The position numbers and the translations under genes are program-made. Shown piece after piece: positions 24,845-33,423 of a DNA stretch of 64,000 bases. How positions within the stretch are numbered: position 1 is the first letter of the stretch; every line of letters begins with the position of its first letter. The notes beneath the pieces were generated by a model. It worked only from the letters and a program-made list of their open reading frames with translations. It searched no databases and was not told where the DNA came from. Source of the stretch: Bacteroidales bacterium (GTDB lineage: Bacteria; Bacteroidota; Bacteroidia; Bacteroidales; UBA932). The stretch lies in NCBI GenBank assembly GCA_017519185.1, contig JAFWSX010000025.1, positions 94,148 through 158,147 on the forward strand. Reading direction: 5' to 3'.

Positions 24845-26275
24845 ATGAAAAAGATTCTTCTTTTTGTTCTTGCATCTTCAATTTCGATGATGACAATGGC
24901 TCAGCCCCCTATGGGTGGCGGTGGAATGCGTGGCGGTATGGGCGGCCCCGGCGGCGGTGGACGTCCTCAGGGTGGTGGAAGCACCATCTCTGCTGCTATC
25001 GGAGCAGGTACCAACGCATCTGAAGCTAAGGCAGTGTTAGATGCCAAGAAAGCATTGGATAAAGCTATCGCAGCTTCTCAGAATGCCGGCAAGGCAGCAA
25101 AGGCCGCTACCTGGACTGCACTCAGCGATGCATATGTCAAAGCTTATGAAGCTCCCACCCAGAACATCCTGGAAGGCAGCTCCGCAAGTGATGTGAATGT
25201 ATTCCTCAAAGGTCAGAAAGCTACCGGCATCAGCAACAAGACAACCGCCGACGGTACTGAATACGAAGTTCTCTCTTATGACAACAAGGACCTCTATTTC
25301 AGGAACGGTGCCCTCGATTTCTGGGTAGTTACCAAACCTGTTGTCGACGGTGCTCTCGACAAAGCTATCGAAGCTCTTGAAAAGGCCTACTCACTCGACC
25401 CCAAGGCTGCCACCAACAAGGCATACGCTGAGAAGGCACAGGTCATCTACAAGAACTTCTATGACGAGGCCGTTAATACCTACCTCGCCGGCGACGCAGC
25501 TGCTGCAAGCAAGATTTTCGACAAGGCCTCTGCAGTTTCTGCAGGCAAGATCCTGAACTCATTCGACTCAATGAGCGTATACAACTCAGGTCTTATGGCA
25601 GCAATGTCTGGTGACAGGGCTAAAGCTATCGAGAAATACAAACTCTGCATGGAAAAGGGTTACTTCAATGAAGGAAACGTTTATTCAAACCTTGCAGACC
25701 TTTACAAGTCAGAAGGTAACGCCGATCTGGCAATGAAGACTCTGGAAGACGGTTTCGCCAAATTCCCGAACAGCCAGGCTATCCTCGTCGGCCTCATCAA
25801 CCACTACCTTGAGACCGGCACCGAGCCCGACAAACTGTTCACCCTTCTCCACAACGCTCAGGCCAACGACCCGAACAACGCTTCTCTCTACTATGTAGAA
25901 GGTGACGCATACAAGAAACTCGGTGACTATGACAAGGCTCTCGAACTCTATGACAAGTCAAGCGCTGTTGATCCTACCTACATCTATGGTATCCTCAACA
26001 AAGGTATGCTCTATTATGACCGCGCAGTCGAGACCCAGGAGAAAGCCAGCCTCGAGCTTGATGACGCCAAGTATGCTAAGCTCGTCGATGAGCTCAACGG
26101 CTATCTTGAGAAAGCCATCGATCCTTTCGAGAAAGCTTTCGAAATGGCTAAGGACAACGACATCAAGACAGCCATCGCTGATTATCTGAAGAACATCTAC
26201 TACAGATTCAGGGATAAAGGCGCTGAATACCAGGCTGCATACGATAAGTACAACAACATGCTGAAAGGCGAATAA
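24845..26275 (+). CDS. Secreted tetratricopeptide-repeat protein with Gly-rich N-terminus
   Basis: From the ATG at 24845 the protein has a signal peptide (MKKILLFVLASSISMMTMAQ) followed at once by a Gly/Met/Pro-rich stretch over about residues 20-48. The rest is helical, with TPR-like units: one near residues 170-190 (LDKAIEALEKAYSLDPKAA), and others around GDRAKAIEKYKLCMEKG and KLGDYDKALELYDKSSAVDP. It is probably periplasmic or outer-membrane associated. The function is unknown; TPRs suggest protein scaffolding. It may share the gyrA transcript. The perfect terminator at 26292 ends the unit. Confidence 0.75.
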   Translation: MKKILLFVLASSISMMTMAQPPMGGGGMRGGMGGPGGGGRPQGGGSTISAAIGAGTNASEAKAVLDAKKALDKAIAASQNAGKAAKAATWTALSDAYVKAYEAPTQNILEGSSASDVNVFLKGQKATGISNKTTADGTEYEVLSYDNKDLYFRNGALDFWVVTKPVVDGALDKAIEALEKAYSLDPKAATNKAYAEKAQVIYKNFYDEAVNTYLAGDAAAASKIFDKASAVSAGKILNSFDSMSVYNSGLMAAMSGDRAKAIEKYKLCMEKGYFNEGNVYSNLADLYKSEGNADLAMKTLEDGFAKFPNSQAILVGLINHYLETGTEPDKLFTLLHNAQANDPNNASLYYVEGDAYKKLGDYDKALELYDKSSAVDPTYIYGILNKGMLYYDRAVETQEKASLELDDAKYAKLVDELNGYLEKAIDPFEKAFEMAKDNDIKTAIADYLKNIYYRFRDKGAEYQAAYDKYNNMLKGE

Positions 26276-26291
26276 ATCTACACGACCATAT

Positions 26292-26322
26292 GGAAGGCTG
26301 CCGTTCGGCAGCCTTCCTTTTT
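26292..26322 (+). terminator. Strong rho-independent terminator
   Basis: GGAAGGCTGCC (26292-26302) and GGCAGCCTTCC (26307-26317) form a perfect 11-bp stem with a GTTC loop and are followed by TTTTT. The hairpin closes the gyrA/TPR unit and lies just 20 bases before the next ATG. Confidence 0.9.
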
Positions 26323-26341
26323 AAAAGACAGTAACAATACA

Positions 26342-27754
26342 ATGGGGGGTCTTTTCGGAGTCATTTCCAAAAGAAGATGTGTGACTGATCTGTTCTACGG
26401 GACTGACTATCACTCACATCTGGGGACAAAAAGAGGCGGAATGGCAAGCATCAACCCTGACGGTTCATTCGTGCGGTCCATCCACAGTCTCAAACAATCT
26501 TATTTCAGAGTAAAATTCGAATCCGAGCTTTATAAGTTCGAAGGCAACAGCGGCATCGGCGTCATCAGCGACAACGAGTCTCAGCCCATAGTGATGAATT
26601 CTCATCTTGGCCGGTTTGCCGCAGTTACAGTTTCCAAAATCAGCAATATCGCCAATCTCGAGCAGAAGGTGCTTGACTCAGGCATGAACTTCACGGAAAT
26701 GAGCGATGGCACCACCAATGCCACCGAGCTTGTGTGCCATCTCATTACCGAAGGAGCAACTTTTGCGGAAGGCATCGACTATATGCACCATAAAGTCTAT
26801 GGCTCCTGCACTCTTCTGCTGCTGACACCTGAAGGTATCATTGCAGCAAGGGATTTCAACGGCCGTACTCCGCTCTGCATTGGCAAGAAGGAAGATGCCT
26901 ACGCCGTTGCTAATGAGGATTTCAGCTTCTGCAACCTGGGCTACGAGAAATGCTATGAACTTGGCCCCGGCGAGGCTGTCCTGATCACCGCTGATGGTTT
27001 CAAGCAGATTCTGAAGCCAAGGGGAAGGCTGCATATATGCTCTTTCCTGTGGATTTATTACGGCTATCCTTCAGCTACCTATGAGGGTGTGAACGTGGAT
27101 GACGTCCGCTACAATCTTGGATCCCTGATGGGCAGACAGGATGACACTCCCGTCGACATCGTTTCCTCGATTCCGGATTCCGGAACCTGCATGGCGATAG
27201 GTTATGCACAGGGACGCGGCATCCCTTACCGCAACGCAGTAGTCAAGTATACGCCGACCTGGCCCCGCAGCTTTATGCCTTCCGACCAGAGTATGCGCGA
27301 CGTTGTGGCCAAGATGAAACTCATCCCCAATTATTCCATAATGAAAGGCCGCAGCGTGGCCTTCTGTGACGACTCGATTGTCCGTGGTACCCAGCTTCGC
27401 GATAATGTCGAGGCATTCAAAAGCCACGGTTCGCGAGAGGTGCATATCCGCATCAGCTGCCCTCCGCTGATCTTTCCGTGCCCTTTCCTCAATTATTCAG
27501 CGTCAAAGTCTCCGCTCGAGTTCATTTCCCGCAGGGTTATCAAGGAACTGGAAGGCAGCCACGACAAGAATCTGCAGGAATACGCGATGTATGGAAGCGA
27601 CAGATATATGGCTATGGTCGATGCCATCCGCAAGGAACTGAAGATGAATACTCTCAAGTTCAATAATATCGATAACCTCGTTGCTGCAGTAGGCCTGGAT
27701 AAAAGCTGTATTTGCACTCATTGCTTCGACGGAAGTGACAAATGTGCCATTTAG
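26342..27754 (+). CDS. PurF-like protein lacking the glutaminase active site
   Basis: The whole length aligns with amidophosphoribosyltransferase. The phosphoribosyltransferase half keeps the PRPP loop FCDDSIVRGT (residues 341-350) and the flexible-loop pattern before it (RSFMPSDQSMRD). The N-terminal Ntn half has lost its chemistry. It begins MGGLFGV, so the nucleophile Cys is Gly; the Arg loop GHVRYATTG is replaced around residues 71-80, the Asn-Gly of AHNGNL is SHLGRF at 87-92, and the SSDSE Asp is Asn (TTNATE). Two of the iron-sulfur cysteine sites (FPCP and CTHC) remain. It could use free ammonia, bind another ligand, or regulate PurF. The true purF is at 3049. It stands alone, behind a strong terminator. 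Confidence 0.85.
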   Translation: MGGLFGVISKRRCVTDLFYGTDYHSHLGTKRGGMASINPDGSFVRSIHSLKQSYFRVKFESELYKFEGNSGIGVISDNESQPIVMNSHLGRFAAVTVSKISNIANLEQKVLDSGMNFTEMSDGTTNATELVCHLITEGATFAEGIDYMHHKVYGSCTLLLLTPEGIIAARDFNGRTPLCIGKKEDAYAVANEDFSFCNLGYEKCYELGPGEAVLITADGFKQILKPRGRLHICSFLWIYYGYPSATYEGVNVDDVRYNLGSLMGRQDDTPVDIVSSIPDSGTCMAIGYAQGRGIPYRNAVVKYTPTWPRSFMPSDQSMRDVVAKMKLIPNYSIMKGRSVAFCDDSIVRGTQLRDNVEAFKSHGSREVHIRISCPPLIFPCPFLNYSASKSPLEFISRRVIKELEGSHDKNLQEYAMYGSDRYMAMVDAIRKELKMNTLKFNNIDNLVAAVGLDKSCICTHCFDGSDKCAI

Positions 27755-27789
27755 TTAAGAATTTGTTACATTATTAGGTTTAATTGTGC

Positions 27790-27797
27790 TATCTTTG
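27790..27797 (+). promoter_or_regulatory. -7 box upstream of the RRM protein gene
   Basis: TATCTTTG is an exact TAnnTTTG match, 33 bases before the ATG. A TTTG at 27762-27765 is a possible -33 box but the 24-base gap is longer than usual. The leader contains AGGTTTAAT and AAACCTATTAAT, which can pair weakly. Confidence 0.5.
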
Positions 27798-27830
27798 AAA
27801 TACCACTAAACCTATTAATGACTAACAAAT

Positions 27831-28082
27831 ATGACAGTTTTCGTATATGGCCTGAGTTTTAAGGCCAGAAGAGAAAATCTTATCGAGCTTTTTACACCGT
27901 TCGGAACCGTTACATCCGCCAGAATCATAGTCAACAAGGAAACCCGTCGCTCACGCGGCTATGGCTTCGTGGAGATGGATGATGCAGATGCTGAAAGAGC
28001 TATCGAGGCCCTCAACGGGACAGAACATATGGGACGCACCATAAATGTCACAAAAGCCAACGATCGACCTGCTGCAGAATAA
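27831..28082 (+). CDS. Small RRM RNA-binding protein
   Basis: This 83-residue protein is a single RNA-recognition motif. RNP2 is VFVYGLSF at the N-terminus and RNP1 is RSRGYGFVEM near residues 42-51, both with the aromatic residues that stack on RNA. Such stand-alone RRM proteins occur in Bacteroidota and cyanobacteria and are thought to act as RNA chaperones or in cold response; the function of this one is not shown. It has its own -7 box and is convergent with the ComEC-like gene, with a 3-base gap. Confidence 0.9.
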   Translation: MTVFVYGLSFKARRENLIELFTPFGTVTSARIIVNKETRRSRGYGFVEMDDADAERAIEALNGTEHMGRTINVTKANDRPAAE

Positions 28083-28085
28083 AAG

Positions 28086-29195
28086 TTACAAAGAAGCGAT
28101 GATGCTTATGACCTGATTGAGGGTCTTGAGTATTCCCAGCAGAATCATACCGCCCGGTACTCCTATGAAAGGGATGTTCCGGGCGGCGATTGTTATGGGC
28201 AGCAGCCACATCGCAGCAGAACTGAGGGGAATTGCGAGAAGGTTGGTTACCATAAAGTATTTAGGAAAGGTGCCGAAGTACAGGAACGCGAGAGGAGCAG
28301 TGACTGCCTGGCAACTTATCGACAGGCACAGTGTGTTCCAGATGTAGCCTAGGACCAGACTGCGGTAGTCAAGCAGGGCCTTCAGTTTCGGATAGATGAA
28401 ATAGATGCCCAGGACTGCACTGTAGGAGAGCTGGAATCCTATGCCGAAGGGAGCGTCAGGATTGAAAAGGCAGATGAGCAGGGCGCTGACGGCAAGCGAA
28501 TGGAGCATATTCCTGCCGGCTCCGATGAAACCTCCGATTTCGTAGACAGTAATCATTATCACTGCGCGGCATATAGAGCTGCTCAGGCCGGAAATCATTG
28601 CGAAAGTCCAGAGCGAACAGAGCACAAGTGTCTTCCTTATAGCCTTTGCAGGGACACTGTTGCCGAGGAATGCCAACAAGGTGTTGAGGAATGTGTAGAC
28701 TACGCCGACGTGGAGCCCGCTGAGGGCCAGCAGATGCATTGCGCCGCTGGCCTTGTATTGATTTCTGAGGGCAGAGTCGACCAGAGACTTGTCCCCGATG
28801 GCAAGTGCTTTTGCGATGGCTACTTCATTTGTGTTGCCGTCGGCCGTCAGCCCGTCCAGAAGGCTGGAAACATTCATCTTAAGTGAGGCTGCCTTATGAA
28901 ATACCGCCAGCGTCTCGCGCGGTATGCCGCCGGCAACGGCTCCTGCGGCCCCGAGCAGGCCGAAGCAGAGCATCAGCAGGCAGGAAGGCGCTTCTGCCGG
29001 ATATTTCCCTCCCAGCACAGCAATGCAGAAGAAGACTGCTGCGGCCAGCAGCGCTGCCAGGATAATCAATGCCGGTATGACTGGTGATGGAAGAAGGACC
29101 TGCCAGAGCACGTCCCCCAGTATGTATGCAAGCGCATAGAAGATTATGTCTCTACCTTTCCCCATTTCAACCTCCTCTGCCAACGAAGTTATCAT
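28086..29195 (-). CDS. ComEC/Rec2-type competence membrane protein, core domain only
   Basis: This is a polytopic membrane protein whose central part matches the ComEC channel domain: SGAMHLLALSGLHVGVVYT near residue 150, GLSSSICRAVIM near 205 and GFQLSYSAVLGIYF near 260. ComEC conducts single-stranded DNA during natural transformation. At 369 residues it lacks a C-terminal metallo-beta-lactamase domain, and the OB-fold part upstream is short or degenerate. Whether it works in uptake is unknown. The start is uncertain: ATG at 29195, or ATG at 29165 (MGKGRD), which is preceded by a GAGGAGG that would be an unusual Shine-Dalgarno for this phylum. Confidence 0.8.
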   Translation of the reverse strand: MITSLAEEVEMGKGRDIIFYALAYILGDVLWQVLLPSPVIPALIILAALLAAAVFFCIAVLGGKYPAEAPSCLLMLCFGLLGAAGAVAGGIPRETLAVFHKAASLKMNVSSLLDGLTADGNTNEVAIAKALAIGDKSLVDSALRNQYKASGAMHLLALSGLHVGVVYTFLNTLLAFLGNSVPAKAIRKTLVLCSLWTFAMISGLSSSICRAVIMITVYEIGGFIGAGRNMLHSLAVSALLICLFNPDAPFGIGFQLSYSAVLGIYFIYPKLKALLDYRSLVLGYIWNTLCLSISCQAVTAPLAFLYFGTFPKYFMVTNLLAIPLSSAAMWLLPITIAARNIPFIGVPGGMILLGILKTLNQVISIIASL

Positions 29196-29205
29196 TTATT
29201 TTTGT

Positions 29206-29213
29206 TAAATTTG
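29206..29213 (+). promoter_or_regulatory. -7 box upstream of ackA
   Basis: TAAATTTG matches TAnnTTTG and lies 27 bases before the ackA ATG, in the short gap to the divergent ComEC-like gene. No good -33 element is visible. Confidence 0.4.
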
Positions 29214-29240
29214 AAGGATTAATGATAATAATTTGACAGT

Positions 29241-30485
29241 ATGAAGATTCTTGTTCTGAACTGTGGAAGTTCCTCTTTGAAATATCAGGTGCTCGAGATG
29301 GGCGCCAATGAGAATACCCTTCTTGCGAAAGGCCTGGTAGAGCGTATCGGCAGCCCGAATGCCTGCCATACCCATAAGGTCGATGAAAGGGAAGACTATA
29401 AGGTTGAGAAAGCGATAGCCAATCACACCGAAGGTATCAAGAGCGTTCTTGATATCCTGACAGATCCCGTATACGGAGTCCTGTACAGCTTGTCGCAGAT
29501 AGATGCTGTGGGACACCGTGTGGCGCACGGAGGAGAATATTTCTTCAGGAGCGTGGCAGTCGACGACGATGTGATCGATAAGATCGAGAAATGCTGCGAG
29601 CTGGCGCCGCTCCACAACCCGGCCAACCTCACCGGCATCAAGGCGATGGCAGAGCTGATGCCAGGCGTTCCCCAGGTTGCAGTCTTCGACACCTCATTCC
29701 ACCAGAGCATGCCGGACTATGCATATATGTATGCGCTCGACTATTCATATTACGAAAAATACAAGATCCGCCGTTTCGGTTTCCACGGCACCAGCCACAA
29801 GTACGTGGCAGAAAAAGCCTGCAGGCTTGCAGGTATGCGCCTTGACCAATCCAAGCTCATCACCTGCCACCTCGGCAACGGAAGTTCGATTACCGCCATC
29901 GACTGCGGCCGTTCGGTCGACACTTCGATGGGCTTTACCCCGGTTGAGGGTGTCACGATGGGAACACGCAGCGGCAACCTTGACATCGGCGTGGTTACTT
30001 TCCTGATGGAGAAGGAAGGCCTCGACGCAGCCGGCATCAACAATCTGGTGAACAAACAGAGCGGCCTGCAGGGCCTGAGCGGTTTCTCTTCTGACTGCCG
30101 CGACCTCGTGGATGCTGAGAAATCCGGATACAACCGCGCAAAGCTGGCCCTTGCAAAGCTTGCATACGACATCAAGAAATATATCGGTGCCTATGCGGCT
30201 GTCCTTAACGGAGTGGATATGATTGTGTTCACCGGCGGCATCGGTGAGAATTCCGACAGGGTGCGCGAACTCGTATGCACCGGACTTGAATATCTGGGCG
30301 TCGATTTTGACTTCGAGAAGAACAACGGCACACGAGGAGTAGACGTAATGCTCAGCAAGCCTACTTCAAAAGTCAAGGTTATGGCAGTGACCACCAATGA
30401 GGAACTCGTCATCGCTACGGACACGATGAACATAGTGAACGACCTTCAGGAAAAGGCTGCCCGCAATGAAAATGATAACAATTAA
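29241..30485 (+). CDS. ackA: Acetate kinase
   Basis: AckA interconverts acetyl phosphate plus ADP and acetate plus ATP, the ATP-yielding end of acetate fermentation. The signatures are present: LVLNCGSSSLKYQ at the N-terminus, AHGGEYF, FDTSFHQSMP, RRFGFHGTSHKYV, CHLGNGSS, and VFTGGIGENS near residue 330. Length is 414 residues, slightly longer than usual because of a short charged C-terminal tail. It is the first gene of a six-gene run with gaps of only 6-18 bases. Confidence 0.95.
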   Translation: MKILVLNCGSSSLKYQVLEMGANENTLLAKGLVERIGSPNACHTHKVDEREDYKVEKAIANHTEGIKSVLDILTDPVYGVLYSLSQIDAVGHRVAHGGEYFFRSVAVDDDVIDKIEKCCELAPLHNPANLTGIKAMAELMPGVPQVAVFDTSFHQSMPDYAYMYALDYSYYEKYKIRRFGFHGTSHKYVAEKACRLAGMRLDQSKLITCHLGNGSSITAIDCGRSVDTSMGFTPVEGVTMGTRSGNLDIGVVTFLMEKEGLDAAGINNLVNKQSGLQGLSGFSSDCRDLVDAEKSGYNRAKLALAKLAYDIKKYIGAYAAVLNGVDMIVFTGGIGENSDRVRELVCTGLEYLGVDFDFEKNNGTRGVDVMLSKPTSKVKVMAVTTNEELVIATDTMNIVNDLQEKAARNENDNN

Positions 30486-30497
30486 CAATTTACAGAT

Positions 30498-31409
30498 ATG
30501 ATAACCAATTTCGACCAAATGTTCGAGGCTCTGCGCTCGAAACCGAAAAAAAGACTTGTCGCAGCCTGGGCTGTTGACGACCATACCATAACCGCAGCAT
30601 TCAAAGCCTGCTCACTCGGCATCGTAGATGCAACTCTCGTAGGTGACGCCGATATGATCAAGGCTGTCTGCGAAAAAGAAGGCATCGATGTTTCCGCCTT
30701 TGAAGTCGTAGACAACAAGGACGAGCTGGCAAGCATAGCACAAGCCATCGACCTCATCAGGGAAGGCAAGGGTGACATCCTTATGAAAGGCCTCTGCAGC
30801 ACAGATAAATATATGCGCGGCATCCTCAACAAGGAGCGCGGACTTCTGCCTCCCAAGGCTGTCCTGAGCCACGTGAGCGTGCTTCAGAACCCGAACTATC
30901 CCAAGTTCATCATTCTCGGCGATATGGCCGTGATTCCCGCACCCGACCTCAAGCAGAAGGAAGCCATCACCAAATATCTGGTGGCAACCGCCAAAGCTTT
31001 CGGCATCCAGACTCCCAAGGTTGCATTCATCGCAGCTACAGAGCAGATGATGGAAGGTATGCAGGCCTGCGTGGATGCTGCCATCCTCAGCAAGAAGTGC
31101 GACCGCGGCCAGATCAAAGGCTGCATCGGTGACGGTCCTCTGGCTCTCGACGTGGCCCTCAGCCCCGAAGCTGTCGCCATCAAGAAGCTCAAGAGCGAAG
31201 TGGCCGGCGACGCCGACTGCCTCGTCTTCCCGAACATCGAGTCAGCTAACGTGTTCTACAAGAGCAACTCGCAGCTGATGAAGGGTGTAAAGCAGGCCGC
31301 CATCGTGGCAGGTGCCGCAGCTCCGTGCGTGCTTTCAAGCCGTGCCGACAGCATCGACACCAAACTGAACTCTATTGCACTGGCAGCACTTACCGCCAAG
31401 TCCAAATAG
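30498..31409 (+). CDS. Phosphate acyltransferase of the Ptb (phosphate butyryltransferase) type
   Basis: The enzyme transfers an acyl group between CoA and phosphate. At 303 residues with KGLCSTDKYMRGILN near residue 97, HVSVLQNP and FPNIESANVFYKS near residue 245, it matches the phosphate acetyl/butyryltransferase family and is closer to short Ptb proteins than to long Pta. Sitting 12 bases after ackA, it probably makes the acetyl phosphate that AckA uses, although butyryl-CoA as substrate cannot be excluded. No butyrate kinase gene is in the window. Confidence 0.85.
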   Translation: MITNFDQMFEALRSKPKKRLVAAWAVDDHTITAAFKACSLGIVDATLVGDADMIKAVCEKEGIDVSAFEVVDNKDELASIAQAIDLIREGKGDILMKGLCSTDKYMRGILNKERGLLPPKAVLSHVSVLQNPNYPKFIILGDMAVIPAPDLKQKEAITKYLVATAKAFGIQTPKVAFIAATEQMMEGMQACVDAAILSKKCDRGQIKGCIGDGPLALDVALSPEAVAIKKLKSEVAGDADCLVFPNIESANVFYKSNSQLMKGVKQAAIVAGAAAPCVLSSRADSIDTKLNSIALAALTAKSK

Positions 31410-31427
31410 AATTTCTGACACCTCTGT

Positions 31428-32780
31428 ATGATCCCTACCGAACTGGGAACCGAGAATGTGGGCAAACTGCTCAAGCAGTATGCCATGCCGGCCATTGTGG
31501 CTATGGCTGCGGCCAGCCTTTACAATATGGTCGACAGCATCTTCATCGGGCAGGGCGTAGGCCCTATGGCCATAGCAGGCCTGGCCGTCACCTTCCCCCT
31601 GATGAACTTGTCCACCGCCTTCGGTACCCTGGTCGGAGTGGGAGCAGTCACCCTCATCTCGATGCTGCTTGGCCAGAAGAACTACTATATGGCCAACAGA
31701 GTGCTTGGGAACGTGGTGATGCTGAATGTCGCGATAGGACTCCTGGTAACCATACTGGGGCTTGTCTTTCTCGACCCTATACTTTATTTCTTCGGAGCAA
31801 GTGAAGCAACAATACCGTATGCCCGCGAGTATATGGTCATCATCCTTGCCGGAAATGTGATTTCCCATCTGTATCACGGCCTCAACGGAGTGGTGCGTGC
31901 CAGCGGTCTGCCAAAGAAAGCAATGGCGGCCACCTTGCTGGCGGTGGGGCTGAACACTGTACTCGACCCCATCTTCATTTTTGGTCTGGATATGGGCATC
32001 CGGGGTGCGGCGATCGCCACCATTCTGGCGCAGGTTGTTTCCCTGCTCTGGATACTGAAGATGCTGACCGACAAGGATCACGTCGTCCATTTCAGTCGCG
32101 AGGTATTCCATTTTGACATAAAAATTGCGGAGCGTTCACTCTCCATAGGTATGGCTCCGTTCCTGATGAACGTGGCATCCTGCTTCGTGGTGATTCTGAT
32201 CAACCGCCAGCTGCAGTTCCACGGCGGCGATATGGCCATCGGGGCCTACGGTATCGTGAACCGGATAGTGTTCCTGTTCATTATGCTCAATATGGGCTTC
32301 ACGCAGGGTATGCAGCCTATCGCCGGATACAACTACGGGGCTAAGCTCTATCCCAGGGTCAAGAAGGTATTGACTCTGACAATCATCTGCGCGACTGCCA
32401 CCACCACTATGGCTTTCCTGGTCGGAGAACTGGTGCCCAATGCAATGGTTTCTCTCTTCACGAGGGATCCCGAGCTCAGGGAGCTGTCAGCTCACGCCCT
32501 CAGAATCATCGTCGCGGTGTTCCCGATAGTCGGTTACCAGATAGTGGTGACCAGCTTCTTCCAGAGCATCGGCTATGCCCGCAAGGCTATATTCCTGTCG
32601 CTCAGCAGGCAGTTGCTCTTCCTTCTGCCTTTCCTGATCGTGTTCCCGCGTCTGTGGGGTACCGATGGAGTGTGGTGGAGCATGCCGGCTTCTGACACCG
32701 TCGCAGCCCTGATTGCGTTATTGATGATAAGCCGATTGATGAAATCTTTCGGCAAAGAAGAAAAAGCCATCTTAGAATAA
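31428..32780 (+). CDS. MATE family efflux transporter
   Basis: This inner-membrane antiporter has about 12 helices in two homologous halves. MATE features include YNMVDSIFIGQGVGPMAIAG near residue 30, the helix pairs that follow, and GFTQGMQPIAGYNYGAKLY near residue 290. Length (450) is standard for the DinF/NorM-like group that exports cationic or toxic compounds with Na+ or H+. The substrate cannot be read. It lies 18 bases after the Ptb-type gene and 6 before the next. Confidence 0.9.
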   Translation: MIPTELGTENVGKLLKQYAMPAIVAMAAASLYNMVDSIFIGQGVGPMAIAGLAVTFPLMNLSTAFGTLVGVGAVTLISMLLGQKNYYMANRVLGNVVMLNVAIGLLVTILGLVFLDPILYFFGASEATIPYAREYMVIILAGNVISHLYHGLNGVVRASGLPKKAMAATLLAVGLNTVLDPIFIFGLDMGIRGAAIATILAQVVSLLWILKMLTDKDHVVHFSREVFHFDIKIAERSLSIGMAPFLMNVASCFVVILINRQLQFHGGDMAIGAYGIVNRIVFLFIMLNMGFTQGMQPIAGYNYGAKLYPRVKKVLTLTIICATATTTMAFLVGELVPNAMVSLFTRDPELRELSAHALRIIVAVFPIVGYQIVVTSFFQSIGYARKAIFLSLSRQLLFLLPFLIVFPRLWGTDGVWWSMPASDTVAALIALLMISRLMKSFGKEEKAILE

Positions 32781-32786
32781 TCAGCC

Positions 32787-33410
32787 ATGGAAAGACAGAT
32801 TATCATTACCCTCGGAAGGAGGATTGGCGCCGGTGGCCTGGAGATTGCCCATACGCTTGCCGGCCGGCTTGGCATAAAGGTCTATGACAAGGAGCTTATT
32901 GAGATAGCTGCTGAAGAAAGCGGCCTGGCTCCTGATGTCTTTGAAAAGACCGACGAAGTCCCGGCATCAAAGAGCCGTTTCGCCCGTTTCTTCGGGCAGC
33001 GGAGCAGCAACTATGTCGACACGAGAAGCTACAGCCCGGACAGCGCTATCTCTGAAGATGACCTGTTCAAAACACAGAGCGACATCATCCGCCAGATTGC
33101 AGACGCTGGTTCCGGCATATTTGTGGGCCGTTGTGCCGATTATGTGCTCCGTGACAGGGAAGGTATGCTGAGCGTGTTCATTACGGCTGACATTGAAGAC
33201 CGTGTGGCAAGGATCGTGGAGAAACGTGGCATTGCAGCCAAGGAAGCTGAGAAGCTCATCTTTCAGGGTGAACGCCGCCGCGCTTCCTACTACAACTATT
33301 ATACATTCAAGGAATGGGGAGACAGCGGCAGTTACGACCTCTGTCTCAACAGCAGCCGCTTCGGAATAGAAGGCTGCGTGGATATAATCATCAGTATGCT
33401 TGGAAAGTGA
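32787..33410 (+). CDS. Cytidylate kinase-like protein
   Basis: This 207-residue P-loop protein resembles the cytidylate-kinase-like family found widely in anaerobes. The N-terminus reads ITLGRRIGAGGLEIAHTLA, which replaces the classical GxxGxGK loop, then KVYDKELI, a middle GIFVGRCADYVL and the lid-like ERRRASYY. It is not the housekeeping Cmk, and its substrate is unknown. It is tightly coupled between the MATE transporter and ettA. Confidence 0.78.
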   Translation: MERQIIITLGRRIGAGGLEIAHTLAGRLGIKVYDKELIEIAAEESGLAPDVFEKTDEVPASKSRFARFFGQRSSNYVDTRSYSPDSAISEDDLFKTQSDIIRQIADAGSGIFVGRCADYVLRDREGMLSVFITADIEDRVARIVEKRGIAAKEAEKLIFQGERRRASYYNYYTFKEWGDSGSYDLCLNSSRFGIEGCVDIIISMLGK

Positions 33411-33423
33411 CACCTTAACCGCT

